A stretch of DNA of 64,000 nt from Eubacterium sp. AB3007 (GCF_000688015.1 NZ_JIAD01000001.1:1-64000), one strand, 5' to 3'; shown: positions 30,886 to 43,896, numbered from the stretch's first letter. The notes: generated by a model not told the origin, from the sequence alone. Made by a program: numbers and translations.

Positions 30886-31515
30886 CTATGCGAGCGTGCC
30901 TTCCGGTTCCAGGCTGCTGGTGAAGATCTGACGCACACAGCGGAAGAGATAGGGCTTGTACTCGCTGAGAGAGGCAGGTTCCCCGTAGAGGATCACATTA
31001 TAACAGGTCGAGTTGATGAGTTCCAGGATCGTGAATATCGCCAACTCGATTTTTTTCGTGGGAAGGATACCGTCTTCCTCCAGCATACGGGTGATGAAGG
31101 CGCGGAAGTCGATGGTCTCATTGGTGGCATCTTTCTGATATTTCTCTGCATTGGAAAAGAGTCCCCAGGAAAGGTTCTTGGAGATGAACCGCAGGAGAGA
31201 CAGATCCTCCGCCAGACGATCCAGCACATAGTTGATCAGGAAGATGAACTTGTCGATCGGAGAGATAGCCTGCCCGGAGTCGGAGAGGGCATTCAGCCCC
31301 TCATCCAGCAGTTCTCCGGATTTCTGTATGATCAGCGCGTCTCGGATCGCTTCCTTGTCTTCAAAATAGTTATAGAAGGAACCCTTGCTGACGCCGGCCT
31401 TCAGGGTGATGGCAAGCACAGGGGTCTTGTGAAACCCGGTCGTGGTGAAGAGCTCATAGGCGCTGTTCATCAGGGCCGTTCGTTTTTGAAGTTTTTTTTC
31501 TTCGTTTCTGCCCAT
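30886..31515 (-). CDS. TetR/AcrR-family transcriptional repressor
   Basis: 209 residues from ATG 31515. The N-terminal helix-turn-helix is typical (LMNSAYELFTTTGFHKTPVLAITLKAGVSKGSFYNYFEDKEAIRDAL in two parts, about residues 14-60). The C-terminal ligand domain is not assignable. It is divergent from the MMPL exporter gene, and the two promoters share a palindromic operator, so it most likely represses the exporter operon and itself. Confidence 0.9.
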   Translation of the reverse strand: MGRNEEKKLQKRTALMNSAYELFTTTGFHKTPVLAITLKAGVSKGSFYNYFEDKEAIRDALIIQKSGELLDEGLNALSDSGQAISPIDKFIFLINYVLDRLAEDLSLLRFISKNLSWGLFSNAEKYQKDATNETIDFRAFITRMLEEDGILPTKKIELAIFTILELINSTCYNVILYGEPASLSEYKPYLFRCVRQIFTSSLEPEGTLA

Positions 31516-31548
31516 AGTAATAACCTCAATTTCAAATAGTTCTCTTAC

Positions 31549-31577
31549 AATATAGCACAATATTGACGGATGGTCAA
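31549..31577 (-). promoter_or_regulatory. Promoter of the tetR gene
   Basis: On the minus strand: TTGACC (31577-31572), 17-base spacer, TATATT (31554-31549) with TGC before it. It mirrors the divergent exporter promoter. Confidence 0.7.
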
Positions 31578-31600
31578 CTTTTTGTTGACGAAAGGTCAGT
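31563..31600. promoter_or_regulatory. TetR operator between divergent promoters
   Basis: TTGAC-GGATG-GTCAA (31563-31577) and the same motif TTGAC-GAAAG-GTCAg (31585-31599) flank the perfect palindrome GTCAAC-TTTTT-GTTGAC (31573-31589). Both -35 boxes fall inside. Confidence 0.65.
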
Positions 31601-31613
31601 TTTGTGCTATGAT
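31585..31613 (+). promoter_or_regulatory. Promoter of the MMPL exporter operon
   Basis: TTGACG (31585-31590), 17-base spacer, TATGAT (31608-31613), extended by TGC. Confidence 0.7.
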
Positions 31614-31650
31614 GCTTTCTGTAAAGAAGTATATTAGTTAGGGAGGGCTT

Positions 31651-33741
31651 ATGAAATTCGGCGAGAGGGTAGTTAAGTACAGACATCTCATCCTCATCGT
31701 GGCGATCATCCTGCTGGTCCCTTCGCTCCTGGGGTACCTGGGCACCAGAACCAATTACGATATGCTCAGTTACCTGCCGAAGGACATGGAGAGCGTCAAG
31801 GGACAGGATCTGCTGATGAAGGAGTTCAATAAGGGCGGATTTACCATCGTCGTGACAGAGAACATGGAGAAGGAGGACGTGGACGCGCTGGCCACCAAAT
31901 ACAAGAAGATCGACCACGTGGAGAGCGTCATCGATCTGGACAAGGTGATCAATCCCCTGATCCCCCGGTCCATGTATCCCAAGGAAGTGCGGGAGAACTT
32001 CGACAACGAGGATGCCTCCATGATCGTGGTTTTCTTCAATACATCCATATCAGATGATGACTCCATGGACGCGGTGGCGGAGATCCGGAGGATCAGTGGC
32101 AAGCAGTGCTTTGCCTCCGGCATGACCGCCTGCGTGGAGGATCTGAAGAACCTCTGCGAAGAGGAAGAGGCCAAGTACGTGGCCATCGCGGTGATCCTGT
32201 CGCTGATCGCAATGATGCTGTTGCTGGACTCCTATTTCGCGCCGATCATATTCCTGGCCAGCATCGGCATGGCCATCCTATACAACATGGGGTCCAACAT
32301 CATCATGGGAGAGGTCTCCTACATCACCAAGGCCATCGCCGCTGTATTGCAGCTGGGGGTGACCATGGACTACTCCATCTTCTTGTGGCACAGTTACATG
32401 GAGAAGAGGGATCAGGGCATGGAAGAGAAGCAGGCCATGAGCGAGGCCGTGAACGCCACACTGGTGTCTGTCACCGGAAGTTCCATCACTACAGTTGCCG
32501 GCTTCCTGGCATTGTGCTTCATGACCTTTACCATGGGCATGGATCTGGGGATCGTCATGGCCAAGGGTGTGGTGTTTGGAGTCATCGCCAGTGTTACTAT
32601 ATTGCCATCGATGATCCTTCTCTTCAACAAGGTTCTGATGAAGACGCGTCACAGATCTCTGATCCCCGACTGCAGTGGGATCGCGAGGCGGCTTACCTCC
32701 CATTACAAGGGATATATTGTTATTTTTCTGATCCTGGTGGTGCCTGCGGTGTATGGCTACACCAAGGACAACGTGATCTATGACTTTTCCAGGATCCTGG
32801 GCAAGGATCTCACCGTGGAGCAGGCTCCCTTCCTGGAAGCCAACCACAAGCTGGAGGATGATTTCGGCATCGCCTCCACCCATATGATCATCGCCGACAA
32901 GGACATCCCGCCGGAGGATGGCCGGGCCATGTCCAAGGACATCGAGAAGGTGAATGGTGTGGAGAACGTGCTGGGGATCGACGCATTCCTGGGACCTGCG
33001 GTACCCAGAGAGTTCCTTCCATCTCAGCTCCACGACGCGCTGATCGGGAAGGAGCACCAGCTGATCCTGGTGAACTCGGAATACAAGGTATCTTCTGATC
33101 CCTGTAATGACCAGATCGATGAGATCACAGGCATCGTTCAGAAGTATGACAAGACCGCGAAGGTCATCGGGGAAGGACCTGCCATGAAGGACCTGATTAC
33201 GCTGACGGCCAGAGACTTCAGGATTGTCAACTTCATCTCTATCGGTGCAGTGTTCCTGATTATACTGTTCGTGCTCCGGTCCATTTCCCTGCCGTTCATC
33301 CTGGTGGCCTCCATCGAGTTCGCCATCTACATGAACCTGGGGATCTCGGGCTACACAGGCACGGAACTGGCATTCCTGGTGCCGGTCTGCGTCAGCACCA
33401 TACAGCTGGGGTCCACGGTGGACTATGCGATCCTCATGTCCACCAGGTATAAGACAGAAAGAATGGCCGGAAAGGCGCGACGAGAGGCGGTGGAGATCGC
33501 CTCGGCCACCTCGATCCCTTCGATCCTGGTGAGCGCCGTCGGTTTCTTCACGGCGACCTTTGGGGTCGGCCTCTATTCAGATATCGGTATCATCAGCGCC
33601 ATGTGCACCCTGATGGCCCGAGGCGCGGTGATCAGCATGGCCACCGTCATCCTGGTCCTGCCGTCCCTGTTGATGGCCTTTGATGGGATCGTTCTGAAGA
33701 CAACGAGCGGATTACGACAGATTCAGCAAGGAGGAAGGTAA
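31651..33741 (+). CDS. MMPL/RND-family exporter
   Basis: 696 residues with two similar halves, each an extracytoplasmic loop followed by a bundle of membrane segments (about twelve in all). The proton-relay Asp-Tyr pair typical of MMPL proteins occurs in both halves (LGVTMDYSIFLWHS and LGSTVDYAILMSTRY). Such proteins export lipids or hydrophobic compounds using the proton gradient. RBS AGGGAGGG precedes ATG 31651. It shares one base with the next gene (TAATG) and is controlled by the divergent TetR. Confidence 0.88.
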   Translation: MKFGERVVKYRHLILIVAIILLVPSLLGYLGTRTNYDMLSYLPKDMESVKGQDLLMKEFNKGGFTIVVTENMEKEDVDALATKYKKIDHVESVIDLDKVINPLIPRSMYPKEVRENFDNEDASMIVVFFNTSISDDDSMDAVAEIRRISGKQCFASGMTACVEDLKNLCEEEEAKYVAIAVILSLIAMMLLLDSYFAPIIFLASIGMAILYNMGSNIIMGEVSYITKAIAAVLQLGVTMDYSIFLWHSYMEKRDQGMEEKQAMSEAVNATLVSVTGSSITTVAGFLALCFMTFTMGMDLGIVMAKGVVFGVIASVTILPSMILLFNKVLMKTRHRSLIPDCSGIARRLTSHYKGYIVIFLILVVPAVYGYTKDNVIYDFSRILGKDLTVEQAPFLEANHKLEDDFGIASTHMIIADKDIPPEDGRAMSKDIEKVNGVENVLGIDAFLGPAVPREFLPSQLHDALIGKEHQLILVNSEYKVSSDPCNDQIDEITGIVQKYDKTAKVIGEGPAMKDLITLTARDFRIVNFISIGAVFLIILFVLRSISLPFILVASIEFAIYMNLGISGYTGTELAFLVPVCVSTIQLGSTVDYAILMSTRYKTERMAGKARREAVEIASATSIPSILVSAVGFFTATFGVGLYSDIGIISAMCTLMARGAVISMATVILVLPSLLMAFDGIVLKTTSGLRQIQQGGR

Positions 33742-35786
33742 TGAGAGCAAGATTTGGTTCTATAAGCCGTAGAAACAGGCAGACCCTGGTCGTTCTGCTG
33801 GCCACCTGTCTGGTGACCTGTTTCAGCTTTGGTTTTGCGGCCTATGCAGAGAGCGGAAGCACCGAGGCGAAGAGCAAGGCGACCTCCGAGAAGAAAGAGC
33901 ACAGATCCAAACAGGATAGTGAGCATGTCTATGTGCTTCAGAAGCCGGACGGCAGTCCATACGAACGCATCGTAAACAACGACGGTTCGCTCGCCTATGA
34001 TGGGTACGAGGATGCAGACCTTCCGGTGGCGATGGATGTGACCTATTATCTGGACGGGGAAGAGATCCCGGCCGACAAGCTTGCCGGCAAGAGCGGGCAT
34101 GTGACCATCGAGATCGAGTATTCCTCTGAGGTCGAGAAGGACGGGACACCGGTGCCGTTCATGGCACTGACCGGCGCCATCTTCTCCAGCGAGGACTTCT
34201 CCAACGTATCGGTAGCACCGGGGAAGGTGGTCGATGACGGCGCCAACATGATCGCCGTCGGTTTCGCATTTCCCGGCGTGAAGGAAGGTCTGGCGCTGAA
34301 TTCCAACCTCCTCACCATCCCGGACAAAGTCTACATCCAGGCGGATACAGACAACTATGATGTGGGTGAGATCTACACCGTGGTGACCAACGATGCCTTC
34401 AAGGAGATCGATCTCAGTGAGGTAGACAATGCTGACGACCTCATCGCCAAGATCGACGAGATGAAAGGAGCTGCCGGCAAGCTGGCCGACGGTACGGAGC
34501 AGTTGAAGGATGGCGCAGACAAGCTGAACACCGGAGCGCAGAAACTGAACAAAGGCAGCAAGTCTCTGGTGGCTGGCGCCAAGGAAGTAGCAGACGGAAA
34601 CGGTCAGCTGAAGAAGAGCGTACCGACCCTGACCAACGGTGTCGGTGAACTGGCCAAGGGAAGCAAGGCCGTAGCGGATGGCAATGCCGGTCTGCTGAAT
34701 GGACTTCAGAAGATGTATGGGAACAGCCCCAAGGAAGGCACCCAGGCCCTGAAGGCTGGCAGCAAGCAGGTGGCCGATGGCGCCGCTGATCTGAAGACAG
34801 GCACTGGTGAACTTGCGAAAGGCGCTGGGAATCTGGAAAAAGGGGCCAAGAGCGCATCGGAAGGAGCGTCCCAGGTATCTGCCGGGGTGGATCAGTTGGC
34901 GAACAGTCTGGGTCAGACCGGCGAAGGCCTTGGAAAACTCAGTGAGAGCAGTTCGGATCTAAACGCCGGGGCCGGTAAGATCGCGGAGGGCGCAGGCTCC
35001 ACAAAGGACGCCATAGATGCAGCCATCAAGGCACTGGAGGGCGATGATTCCGAAGAGGCCAAGAAGGCAAAGGAATTGCTTGAGAAGGCCAAGGAAGCCG
35101 CCGAAGGCACCAGCGAGGGAGCGAGCGGCTACGAAGACAGTGTAAAAGCATATACCGGCGGCGTTGACAAGATTGCAAAGTCCATGGGCGAAGCCGATGT
35201 CAGCGAGCTTGTCAAGGGCGCACATGACCTGAAAGATGGGACCGAGCAGGTCTCTGATGGAGCGGCGGAGCTGGCTAAAGGAGTCGAAGATGCAGACAAG
35301 GGCGCTTCCCAGCTGTCCGGTGGTGCCTCCCAGGTCGATGCTGGCCTCGGCGAGGTGAACAAGGCTTTGTCCGGGCAGCTCATCCCGGGCGCACAGCAGC
35401 TGGCTACCGGATCGGATCAGCTCTACACAGGCGTCACCAAGCTCCAGGGCGGCAGTAAGACCCTGGCCAATGGCGTCAACAAATTGAGCGATGGCTCCAT
35501 GGAACTCTACAAGGGCACGGTGAAGTTCAGCGGCGGACAGGCCCAGTTTGCCAAGGGAATGGGTCAGCTGGCCAAGGGGACCAAGGCGCTGGACAGTGCT
35601 GTGGACGGTGCCATGGACAAGGTGAAGGGCGAACTACGCAAGCTGGACGATTCCAACATGCTTAACGTGATCGACAACGCCAAGTCGGTGAACCGCGCCG
35701 CCAAGTCCTACAAGAGTTTCGAGGGAAAGGGCTCCTACGAGCAGGTATCCTTCATCTACAAGATCGATGGCGTGTCGACAAAATAA
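33741..35786 (+). CDS. Secreted YhgE/Pip-like protein with glycine-rich coiled-coil repeats
   Basis: 681 residues. N-terminal signal peptide (hydrophobic 18-36, AYAES). Residues to about 230 form a globular region. From about 240 to 640 there are dozens of repeats of the form G-A/S-x-x-L-x-x-G at seven-residue spacing (LADGTEQLKDGADKLNTGAQ), as in YhgE/Pip and phage-infection proteins. The membrane domain those proteins carry at the C-terminus is absent; the end is FIYKIDGVSTK. Translationally linked to the MMPL exporter, so it may be its extracytoplasmic partner. Confidence 0.8.
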   Translation: MRARFGSISRRNRQTLVVLLATCLVTCFSFGFAAYAESGSTEAKSKATSEKKEHRSKQDSEHVYVLQKPDGSPYERIVNNDGSLAYDGYEDADLPVAMDVTYYLDGEEIPADKLAGKSGHVTIEIEYSSEVEKDGTPVPFMALTGAIFSSEDFSNVSVAPGKVVDDGANMIAVGFAFPGVKEGLALNSNLLTIPDKVYIQADTDNYDVGEIYTVVTNDAFKEIDLSEVDNADDLIAKIDEMKGAAGKLADGTEQLKDGADKLNTGAQKLNKGSKSLVAGAKEVADGNGQLKKSVPTLTNGVGELAKGSKAVADGNAGLLNGLQKMYGNSPKEGTQALKAGSKQVADGAADLKTGTGELAKGAGNLEKGAKSASEGASQVSAGVDQLANSLGQTGEGLGKLSESSSDLNAGAGKIAEGAGSTKDAIDAAIKALEGDDSEEAKKAKELLEKAKEAAEGTSEGASGYEDSVKAYTGGVDKIAKSMGEADVSELVKGAHDLKDGTEQVSDGAAELAKGVEDADKGASQLSGGASQVDAGLGEVNKALSGQLIPGAQQLATGSDQLYTGVTKLQGGSKTLANGVNKLSDGSMELYKGTVKFSGGQAQFAKGMGQLAKGTKALDSAVDGAMDKVKGELRKLDDSNMLNVIDNAKSVNRAAKSYKSFEGKGSYEQVSFIYKIDGVSTK

Positions 35787-35798
35787 GAGAATCCAGAG

Positions 35799-35827
35799 AA
35801 ACCCGCGTCAAACGCGGGTTTTCTTGT
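35799..35827 (+). terminator. Terminator of the exporter operon
   Basis: Perfect ten-base stem AAACCCGCGT/ACGCGGGTTT, three-base loop, then TTCTTGTT. Confidence 0.85.
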
Positions 35828-35864
35828 TATGATTGTTGCATATTCTTATAGCTTTTTTGGTGAG

Positions 35865-35893
35865 TTGCACCATTTATGTTTATGTGGTATAAT
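35865..35893 (+). promoter_or_regulatory. Promoter of the ntp (V-type ATPase) operon
   Basis: TTGCAC (35865-35870), 17-base spacer and a consensus TATAAT (35888-35893) with an upstream TGG. A GC-rich hairpin around 35931-35958 lies in the leader just before the ribosome binding site. Confidence 0.8.
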
Positions 35894-35983
35894 ATTTTTG
35901 ACTAATCTGGAATTTCTTGATATTGCAAGCAGCCGGAGCACGTTCTCGTTGCGCCGGTTGTATTATAGGAGGAGGTGATTCGC

Positions 35984-36294
35984 TTGTTTATTGATGAACT
36001 CAACAAGATCAATGAGAGCGAAAGCAGGGCTGAGCAGATGCAGAAGGATGCTCGCGCCGAAGCGAAGAAGATCCTGGAGGATGCCAAAACGGAAGCGTCC
36101 GGGATCATCGCGCGTGCCAGAAGCAAGGCGGAAACGATCCGCAGAGAATGCATCGCGGAAGGGGAGAATACCTCTATCAGCCAGTATGAGGCGTATATGA
36201 AAGAGGCGGAAGCCTCAGATATGCTGATACTTGAGCAGGCCCGTGCAAACAAAGAAAAGGCGATCGATTGGATCGCAGAAAGGATCGTGGATCA

Positions 36295-36304
<10 letters not shown>
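35984..36304 (+). CDS. ntpF: V/A-type ATPase peripheral-stalk subunit G/H (NtpF)
   Basis: 106 residues, almost wholly an Ala/Glu/Lys-rich coiled coil (EQMQKDARAEAKKILEDAK), as in the stalk subunit that pairs with subunit E. TTG 35984 was chosen because AGGAGGAGGT ends eight bases upstream; GTG 35975 lies inside that site. First gene of an operon in the Enterococcus hirae order ntpFIKECGABD. Confidence 0.85.
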
Positions 36305-38759
<2,455 letters not shown>

Positions 38760-38795
38760 GGATAGAGCTATCTTTCACAAAAAGGATGTGAGACT

Positions 38796-39383
38796 ATGAG
38801 TATAGAGAAGATCACTTCGAAGATCGAGCAAGATGCAAAGGCGAAGGCAGACGAGATCATAGGCGAGGCCAAGAAGCAAGCCTGGGATATCGTCAAGGAA
38901 GCCAACAAGAAAGCCGAAAAAATCATCGCCGATGCGGAGAAGGAGGGCGCCGAGACCCGGGACAAACAGGTGGTCAGCCGCAAGGCTGTGGCGGTCATCG
39001 ACGGGAAGAACGTGACCCTCGCAAAAAAACAGGAATTGATAGAGGAATGCTTTGGGGCAGCGATCGAGAAGGTGGCAGAGGCGCCTGCAGAGAAGTACAT
39101 GGACTTTCTGGTATCGCTGGTCAAGGCACAGGGCCTTTCCGGCGGGGAGATCATCCTGGCCCGGAAAGATGCGGCGTTGGGAGAGGACCTTCTGAAGCGT
39201 CTGAAGGCAGAACTTCCGTCAGGGAAGTTCACCATCTCTGAAGAGCAGAGAGATCTTCGGGGCGGCCTGCTGATAAGGGATGGAAGCACCTACTACAACG
39301 CATCCATCGAGGCCCTGTCAGAGGATATGCGGGATGACATGACTGCGGAAGTGGCGGGCATGCTGTTCGGCAGGCAGGAGTAG
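38796..39383 (+). CDS. ntpE: V/A-type ATPase subunit E
   Basis: 195 residues. N-terminal coiled coil (to about 80) rich in Ala, Lys and Glu, then a globular C-terminal domain with GGLLIRDGSTYYNASIEAL, the conserved end of subunit E. It pairs with NtpF in the peripheral stalk. RBS AAAGGATG precedes the ATG. It ends four bases before ntpC. Confidence 0.92.
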   Translation: MSIEKITSKIEQDAKAKADEIIGEAKKQAWDIVKEANKKAEKIIADAEKEGAETRDKQVVSRKAVAVIDGKNVTLAKKQELIEECFGAAIEKVAEAPAEKYMDFLVSLVKAQGLSGGEIILARKDAALGEDLLKRLKAELPSGKFTISEEQRDLRGGLLIRDGSTYYNASIEALSEDMRDDMTAEVAGMLFGRQE

Positions 39384-39387
39384 AGAT

Positions 39388-40410
39388 ATGGGAGATCTGA
39401 CAATCAGAACAGAAGATGAATATATCTTTGCAGATGCTTTTATCGGGTGCTACACGGCGAGACTCATGAAACACGAGGACCTGGTACGGCTTTGTAACTG
39501 TGCGGATCTGTCGGCAGCAAGAACGCTGCTTGCGGAGTTCGGGTATGACGATCCAAAGGACGCCGACGATGAGGACGATGTGGAATGGTTCATCCGGAAC
39601 GAGCAAAGAAAGCTCTATGAGATGGTCTTCCGCAATCTTCCGGGCAGAATTGAACTTGCTCCGTGGCTGTATCCCTTCGATTACCACAACATCAAGGTCT
39701 GTCTAAAGTCAGAGGCGCTGGGCCTCACACCCAATGAGGATCAGCTCATCTCTCAGGGCAACATCGACTGGAAGATGATGGTAGCCATGGTGAGGGACCG
39801 CAACTACGCAAGGATGCGCCCGATCATGAGGGACGCGGTGCAGGAGGCGCTGGATATTTTCGGAAGGAGCGGCGACCCGCAGGAGATCGATCTGGTGTTG
39901 GACAAAGCATGCTACAAGGACATCGTCATGGGAGCCAGGGAGACAGAATCCCAGTTCCTGATCGACATGGCCAGGCTGCAGATCGACATTCTGAACCTGA
40001 AGGCATTTGTAAGGCTGAAGGCGATGGGGAAACCCTGGTCCTTCTTCAAGAAGGTGTTCCTGGAGGAGGGCACCATCACCGAAGACTTTTTTGTTTCGAG
40101 TTACGATGAGGGACTGGTGCAGGTGGCGGAGAAGCTGGTGCATCCCGGTCTCAGACATGCGCTTGCAGAGGGGGCCAGATCTCTGGAGGAGACGGGTACC
40201 TTTGTGATGGTGGAGAAACTTCTGGATGATGTTCTGATGGACGAGAATCAAAAGTCCAGAAACTACGTCATCGGCATCGAACCCATCGCAGGATACTGGT
40301 ATGCCAAAGAGCAGGAGATCGACAACATCAGGATCATCCTGAACGCCATCCTGATCCACCAGGACCCGGAGGAGACACTTAAGTTCCTCAGCAAGACATA
40401 TACGGATTGA
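39388..40410 (+). CDS. ntpC: V/A-type ATPase subunit C
   Basis: 340 residues, all-helical subunit that joins the central stalk to the K ring (d subunit in eukaryotes). The FDYHNIKVCLKSEALG and LDKACYKDIVMGARE segments match the family, and the C-terminus GIEPIAGYWYAKEQEIDNIR is the diagnostic end block. It lies between ntpE and ntpG with short spacers. Confidence 0.92.
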   Translation: MGDLTIRTEDEYIFADAFIGCYTARLMKHEDLVRLCNCADLSAARTLLAEFGYDDPKDADDEDDVEWFIRNEQRKLYEMVFRNLPGRIELAPWLYPFDYHNIKVCLKSEALGLTPNEDQLISQGNIDWKMMVAMVRDRNYARMRPIMRDAVQEALDIFGRSGDPQEIDLVLDKACYKDIVMGARETESQFLIDMARLQIDILNLKAFVRLKAMGKPWSFFKKVFLEEGTITEDFFVSSYDEGLVQVAEKLVHPGLRHALAEGARSLEETGTFVMVEKLLDDVLMDENQKSRNYVIGIEPIAGYWYAKEQEIDNIRIILNAILIHQDPEETLKFLSKTYTD

Positions 40411-40422
40411 TGGAGAATACAG

Positions 40423-40746
40423 ATGTATAAGATAGGAGTAATAGGAGATCCCGTGTCCGTGGTTGGCTTCAAGGCCGTGGGACTGGATGTATTTCCGTGT
40501 GAAGAGGGACGTGAGGCAAGAAAGCTCATCCGCAGACTGGCGGAAAGTGAGTATGCCATCCTCTATATCACGGAGGATTTGGCCGAGGAGGCCGCGGGAG
40601 AAATAGACAAGTACAGCGACTCCAGGCTCCCGGCCATCATCCTGATCCCCGGCAAGGACGGGGCATCGGGGAATGGCCTGATGAGCGTACGCAAAGCCGT
40701 GGAACGCGCTGTGGGAGCAGATATACTGTTCGGAGGTGATGAATAA
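40423..40746 (+). CDS. ntpG: V/A-type ATPase subunit F (NtpG)
   Basis: 107 residues. Small central-stalk subunit with a Rossmann-like fold: [20 protein letters not shown] at the start and [13 protein letters not shown] in the middle. The Ile-Pro segment [13 protein letters not shown] is also typical. Stop and the next start overlap by one base (TAATG), implying coupled translation with ntpA. Confidence 0.93.
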   Translation: MYKIGVIGDPVSVVGFKAVGLDVFPCEEGREARKLIRRLAESEYAILYITEDLAEEAAGEIDKYSDSRLPAIILIPGKDGASGNGLMSVRKAVERAVGADILFGGDE

Positions 40747-42521
40747 TGAGTCAGGGAAAAGTCGTTAAGGTATCGGGCCCGCTGGTCGTAGCATCGGGGA
40801 TGTCCCACGCCGACATGTTCGACGTGGTTCGTGTCGGTGAGATCGGTCTGATCGGCGAGATCATCGAGATGAGAGGTGACGAGGCATCCATCCAGGTATA
40901 CGAGGAGACAGCAGGCATCGGTCCGGGCGCGCCGGTGGAGACCACTGGTTCACAGCTGTCCGTAGAGCTTGGCCCGGGACTCATCGAGAGTATCTATGAC
41001 GGGATCCAGAGACCGTTGGAGGAGATGTTCCGTCTGCAGGGGGCCAATATCGCAAGAGGTATCCAGGTCTCTGCGCTGAATAGAGAGAAACAATGGGAGT
41101 TCGTGGCTACCGCCAGAGTTGGAGATGAGGTGGAAGCCGGTGATATCATTGGTACCGTTCAGGAGACTGTGATCGTACAACAGAAGATCATGATCCCCTA
41201 TGGGGTGAAGGGCACGATCAAGTCCATCAAGAGCGGCACCTATACAGTTGAAGAAGTCGTGGCGGTCGTGGAGACTGCAGAGGGGGATCGAGAGATCAGT
41301 CTGATGCAGAAGTGGCCCGTTCGAGTCGGAAGACCATATAAGGAGAAGCTGGTTCCGGAGATGCCGCTTATCACAGGACAGCGTGTCATCGACACCTTGT
41401 TCCCCATCGCCAAGGGCGGTGTGGCCGCCGTACCTGGTCCCTTTGGATCCGGAAAGACCGTGGTGCAGCACCAGCTGGCCAAGTGGGCGGACGCGGATAT
41501 TGTGGTCTACATCGGCTGCGGAGAGCGTGGGAACGAGATGACGGATGTACTGATGGAGTTCCCGGAACTGAAAGACCCAAGATCCGGCGAGTCGTTGATG
41601 AAACGGACTGTTCTGATCGCCAATACGTCAGATATGCCGGTAGCTGCCCGTGAGGCCTCCATTTACACTGGCATTACTATTGCGGAGTACTTCCGGGATA
41701 TGGGATATTCTGTTGCGTTGATGGCTGATTCTACTTCCAGATGGGCGGAGGCATTGCGTGAGATGTCTGGTCGTCTGGAGGAGATGCCGGGTGAGGAAGG
41801 CTATCCGGCCTACCTGGCATCCAGATTGGCGCAGTTCTACGAGAGGGCCGGCCGTGTCATTTCTTTGGGAAAAGAAGGCCGGTTGGGGGCTTTGTCCGCC
41901 ATCGGTGCCGTATCCCCGCCGGGTGGAGACATCTCCGAGCCAGTCTCGCAGGCAACGCTGCGGATCGTCAAGGTGTTCTGGTCGCTGGATGCCAGCCTGG
42001 CCAGAGCCAGACACTTCCCGGCCATCAACTGGTTGAACAGTTACTCATTATATATTGAGAGGCTGACACCCTGGTTCGAGGACAATGTGGCCAAGGAGTT
42101 CCCGCGGCTGCGCCAGAGAGCGGTCACCCTGCTGCAGGAGGAGGCCAGCCTGAACGAGATCGTACAGTTGGTAGGCGTGGATGCGCTCTCCTTTGAGGAT
42201 CGACTGAAGCTGGAGGCCAGCAAATCCATCCGAGAGGACTACCTGCATCAGAACGCATTCCACGATGTGGACACGTTCTCTTCCATGAACAAGCAGTACA
42301 GACTGATGAAACTGATCCTTGCCTGGTACGATGAGTCGAAGGAGGCTGTCGCCAAGGGCGCGTCCTTCAACAAGCTTGCAGTCCTGCCGGTGAGGGAGAC
42401 CATCGGACGGTTCAAGTATGTGGAGGAGAAGGAGATCGACGAAGTTTACGAGGATATCCTGAAGCAATTGAACGCGGAAGTCTCCGAGACACTGAGCAAG
42501 GAGGATGAGGACGATGATTAA
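40746..42521 (+). CDS. ntpA: V/A-type ATPase catalytic subunit A
   Basis: 591 residues. Catalytic nucleotide-binding subunit: P-loop [11 protein letters not shown] at about 231-241, [11 protein letters not shown] with the catalytic Glu, and [16 protein letters not shown]. The non-homologous insertion typical of A subunits is present between residues about 110 and 190. The stop overlaps the ntpB start by eight bases. Confidence 0.97.
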   Translation: MSQGKVVKVSGPLVVASGMSHADMFDVVRVGEIGLIGEIIEMRGDEASIQVYEETAGIGPGAPVETTGSQLSVELGPGLIESIYDGIQRPLEEMFRLQGANIARGIQVSALNREKQWEFVATARVGDEVEAGDIIGTVQETVIVQQKIMIPYGVKGTIKSIKSGTYTVEEVVAVVETAEGDREISLMQKWPVRVGRPYKEKLVPEMPLITGQRVIDTLFPIAKGGVAAVPGPFGSGKTVVQHQLAKWADADIVVYIGCGERGNEMTDVLMEFPELKDPRSGESLMKRTVLIANTSDMPVAAREASIYTGITIAEYFRDMGYSVALMADSTSRWAEALREMSGRLEEMPGEEGYPAYLASRLAQFYERAGRVISLGKEGRLGALSAIGAVSPPGGDISEPVSQATLRIVKVFWSLDASLARARHFPAINWLNSYSLYIERLTPWFEDNVAKEFPRLRQRAVTLLQEEASLNEIVQLVGVDALSFEDRLKLEASKSIREDYLHQNAFHDVDTFSSMNKQYRLMKLILAWYDESKEAVAKGASFNKLAVLPVRETIGRFKYVEEKEIDEVYEDILKQLNAEVSETLSKEDEDDD

Positions 42522-43884
42522 AGAATACAGAACGATATCAGAAGTTGCCGGCCCTCTGATGCTGGTGCAGGACGTAGAAGGAGTCACCTACGACGAACTT
42601 GGGGAGATCATCCTTCCAAATGGAGAGAAGCGCTTCTGCAAAGTGCTGGAGATCAACGGCGGGGATGCTACCGTGCAGTTATTCGAGAGTGCGGCTGGTA
42701 TCAATCTGAAGGAGAGTGCCGTCCGCTTCCTCGGACACGGTACGGAACTGGCGGTATCGCCGGAGATCCTGGGACGTGTGTTCGACGGTATGGGCCGTCC
42801 CAAAGACGGTGGCCCGGACATCATCCCGGTGAAGAAAATGGACATCAACGGTCTACCTATGAACCCGGCAGCCAGGGATTACCCGGCGGAGTTCATCCAG
42901 ACAGGGGTTTCCGCCATCGATGGACTGAACACCCTGGTCAGAGGGCAGAAACTGCCGATATTCTCCGGAAGTGGCCTGCCTCATGCCAATCTGGCGGCGC
43001 AGATCGCCAGACAGGCCAAAGTACTAGGAGACGATGCCGGCAATTTTGCCGTAGTGTTTGCGGCGATTGGTATTACCTATGAGGAAGCGGATTTCTTTGC
43101 TTCTGACTTCCGACGGACCGGCGCCATCGATCGTACGGTCATGTTCATGAACCTGGCCAACGACCCGGCGGTAGAGCGTATCGCAACACCACGTATGGCG
43201 CTGACTGCAGCGGAGTATCTGGCTTTCGACCTGGATATGCATGTGCTGGTCATCCTGACGGACATCACCAATTATGCGGAAGCTCTGCGTGAGGTATCCG
43301 CTGCCCGTAAGGAGGTTCCGGGACGTCGAGGGTATCCGGGATACCTGTACACGGACCTGGCAACGATGTACGAGAGAGCCGGCCGTAAGAAGGGGCAGGC
43401 AGGATCTATCACCATGATCCCCATCCTGACCATGCCGGAGGACGATATTACCCATCCGATCCCGGACCTGACCGGATACATCACAGAGGGGCAGATCATT
43501 CTGTCGAGAGAGCTTGACCGGAAAGGCATCCAGCCGCCCATCGACGTGCTCCCCTCCCTGTCCCGTCTGAAGGACAAGGGAATCGGTACAGGAAAGACCA
43601 GAGAGGATCATGCGGACACCATGAACCAGTTGTTCGCTGCCTATTCCAGAGGCAAGGAGTGTCTGGAACTGATGACCATCCTGGGCGAAGCGGCGTTGAC
43701 GGAGATCGATCTGATGTACGCCAAGTTCAGTGAGGAATTCGAGAAGAACTACGTATCTCAGGGCTTTGAGAAGGATCGGAGCATCGAGGAAACGCTGAAC
43801 ACCGGATGGGAACTGTTGAAGTTGCTGCCGAAGTCCGAACTGAAGCGTATCGGAGACGAGTACATCGAGAAATACCTTGGATAG
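42514..43884 (+). CDS. ntpB: V/A-type ATPase non-catalytic subunit B
   Basis: 456 residues. Same fold as subunit A but without a P-loop: the position reads [63 protein letters not shown] (in parts) identifies it as subunit B. ATG 42514 follows AAGGAGG by nine bases; ATG 42505 overlaps that site. Confidence 0.96.
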   Translation: MIKEYRTISEVAGPLMLVQDVEGVTYDELGEIILPNGEKRFCKVLEINGGDATVQLFESAAGINLKESAVRFLGHGTELAVSPEILGRVFDGMGRPKDGGPDIIPVKKMDINGLPMNPAARDYPAEFIQTGVSAIDGLNTLVRGQKLPIFSGSGLPHANLAAQIARQAKVLGDDAGNFAVVFAAIGITYEEADFFASDFRRTGAIDRTVMFMNLANDPAVERIATPRMALTAAEYLAFDLDMHVLVILTDITNYAEALREVSAARKEVPGRRGYPGYLYTDLATMYERAGRKKGQAGSITMIPILTMPEDDITHPIPDLTGYITEGQIILSRELDRKGIQPPIDVLPSLSRLKDKGIGTGKTREDHADTMNQLFAAYSRGKECLELMTILGEAALTEIDLMYAKFSEEFEKNYVSQGFEKDRSIEETLNTGWELLKLLPKSELKRIGDEYIEKYLG

Positions 43885-43896
43885 TGAGGTGATTCT

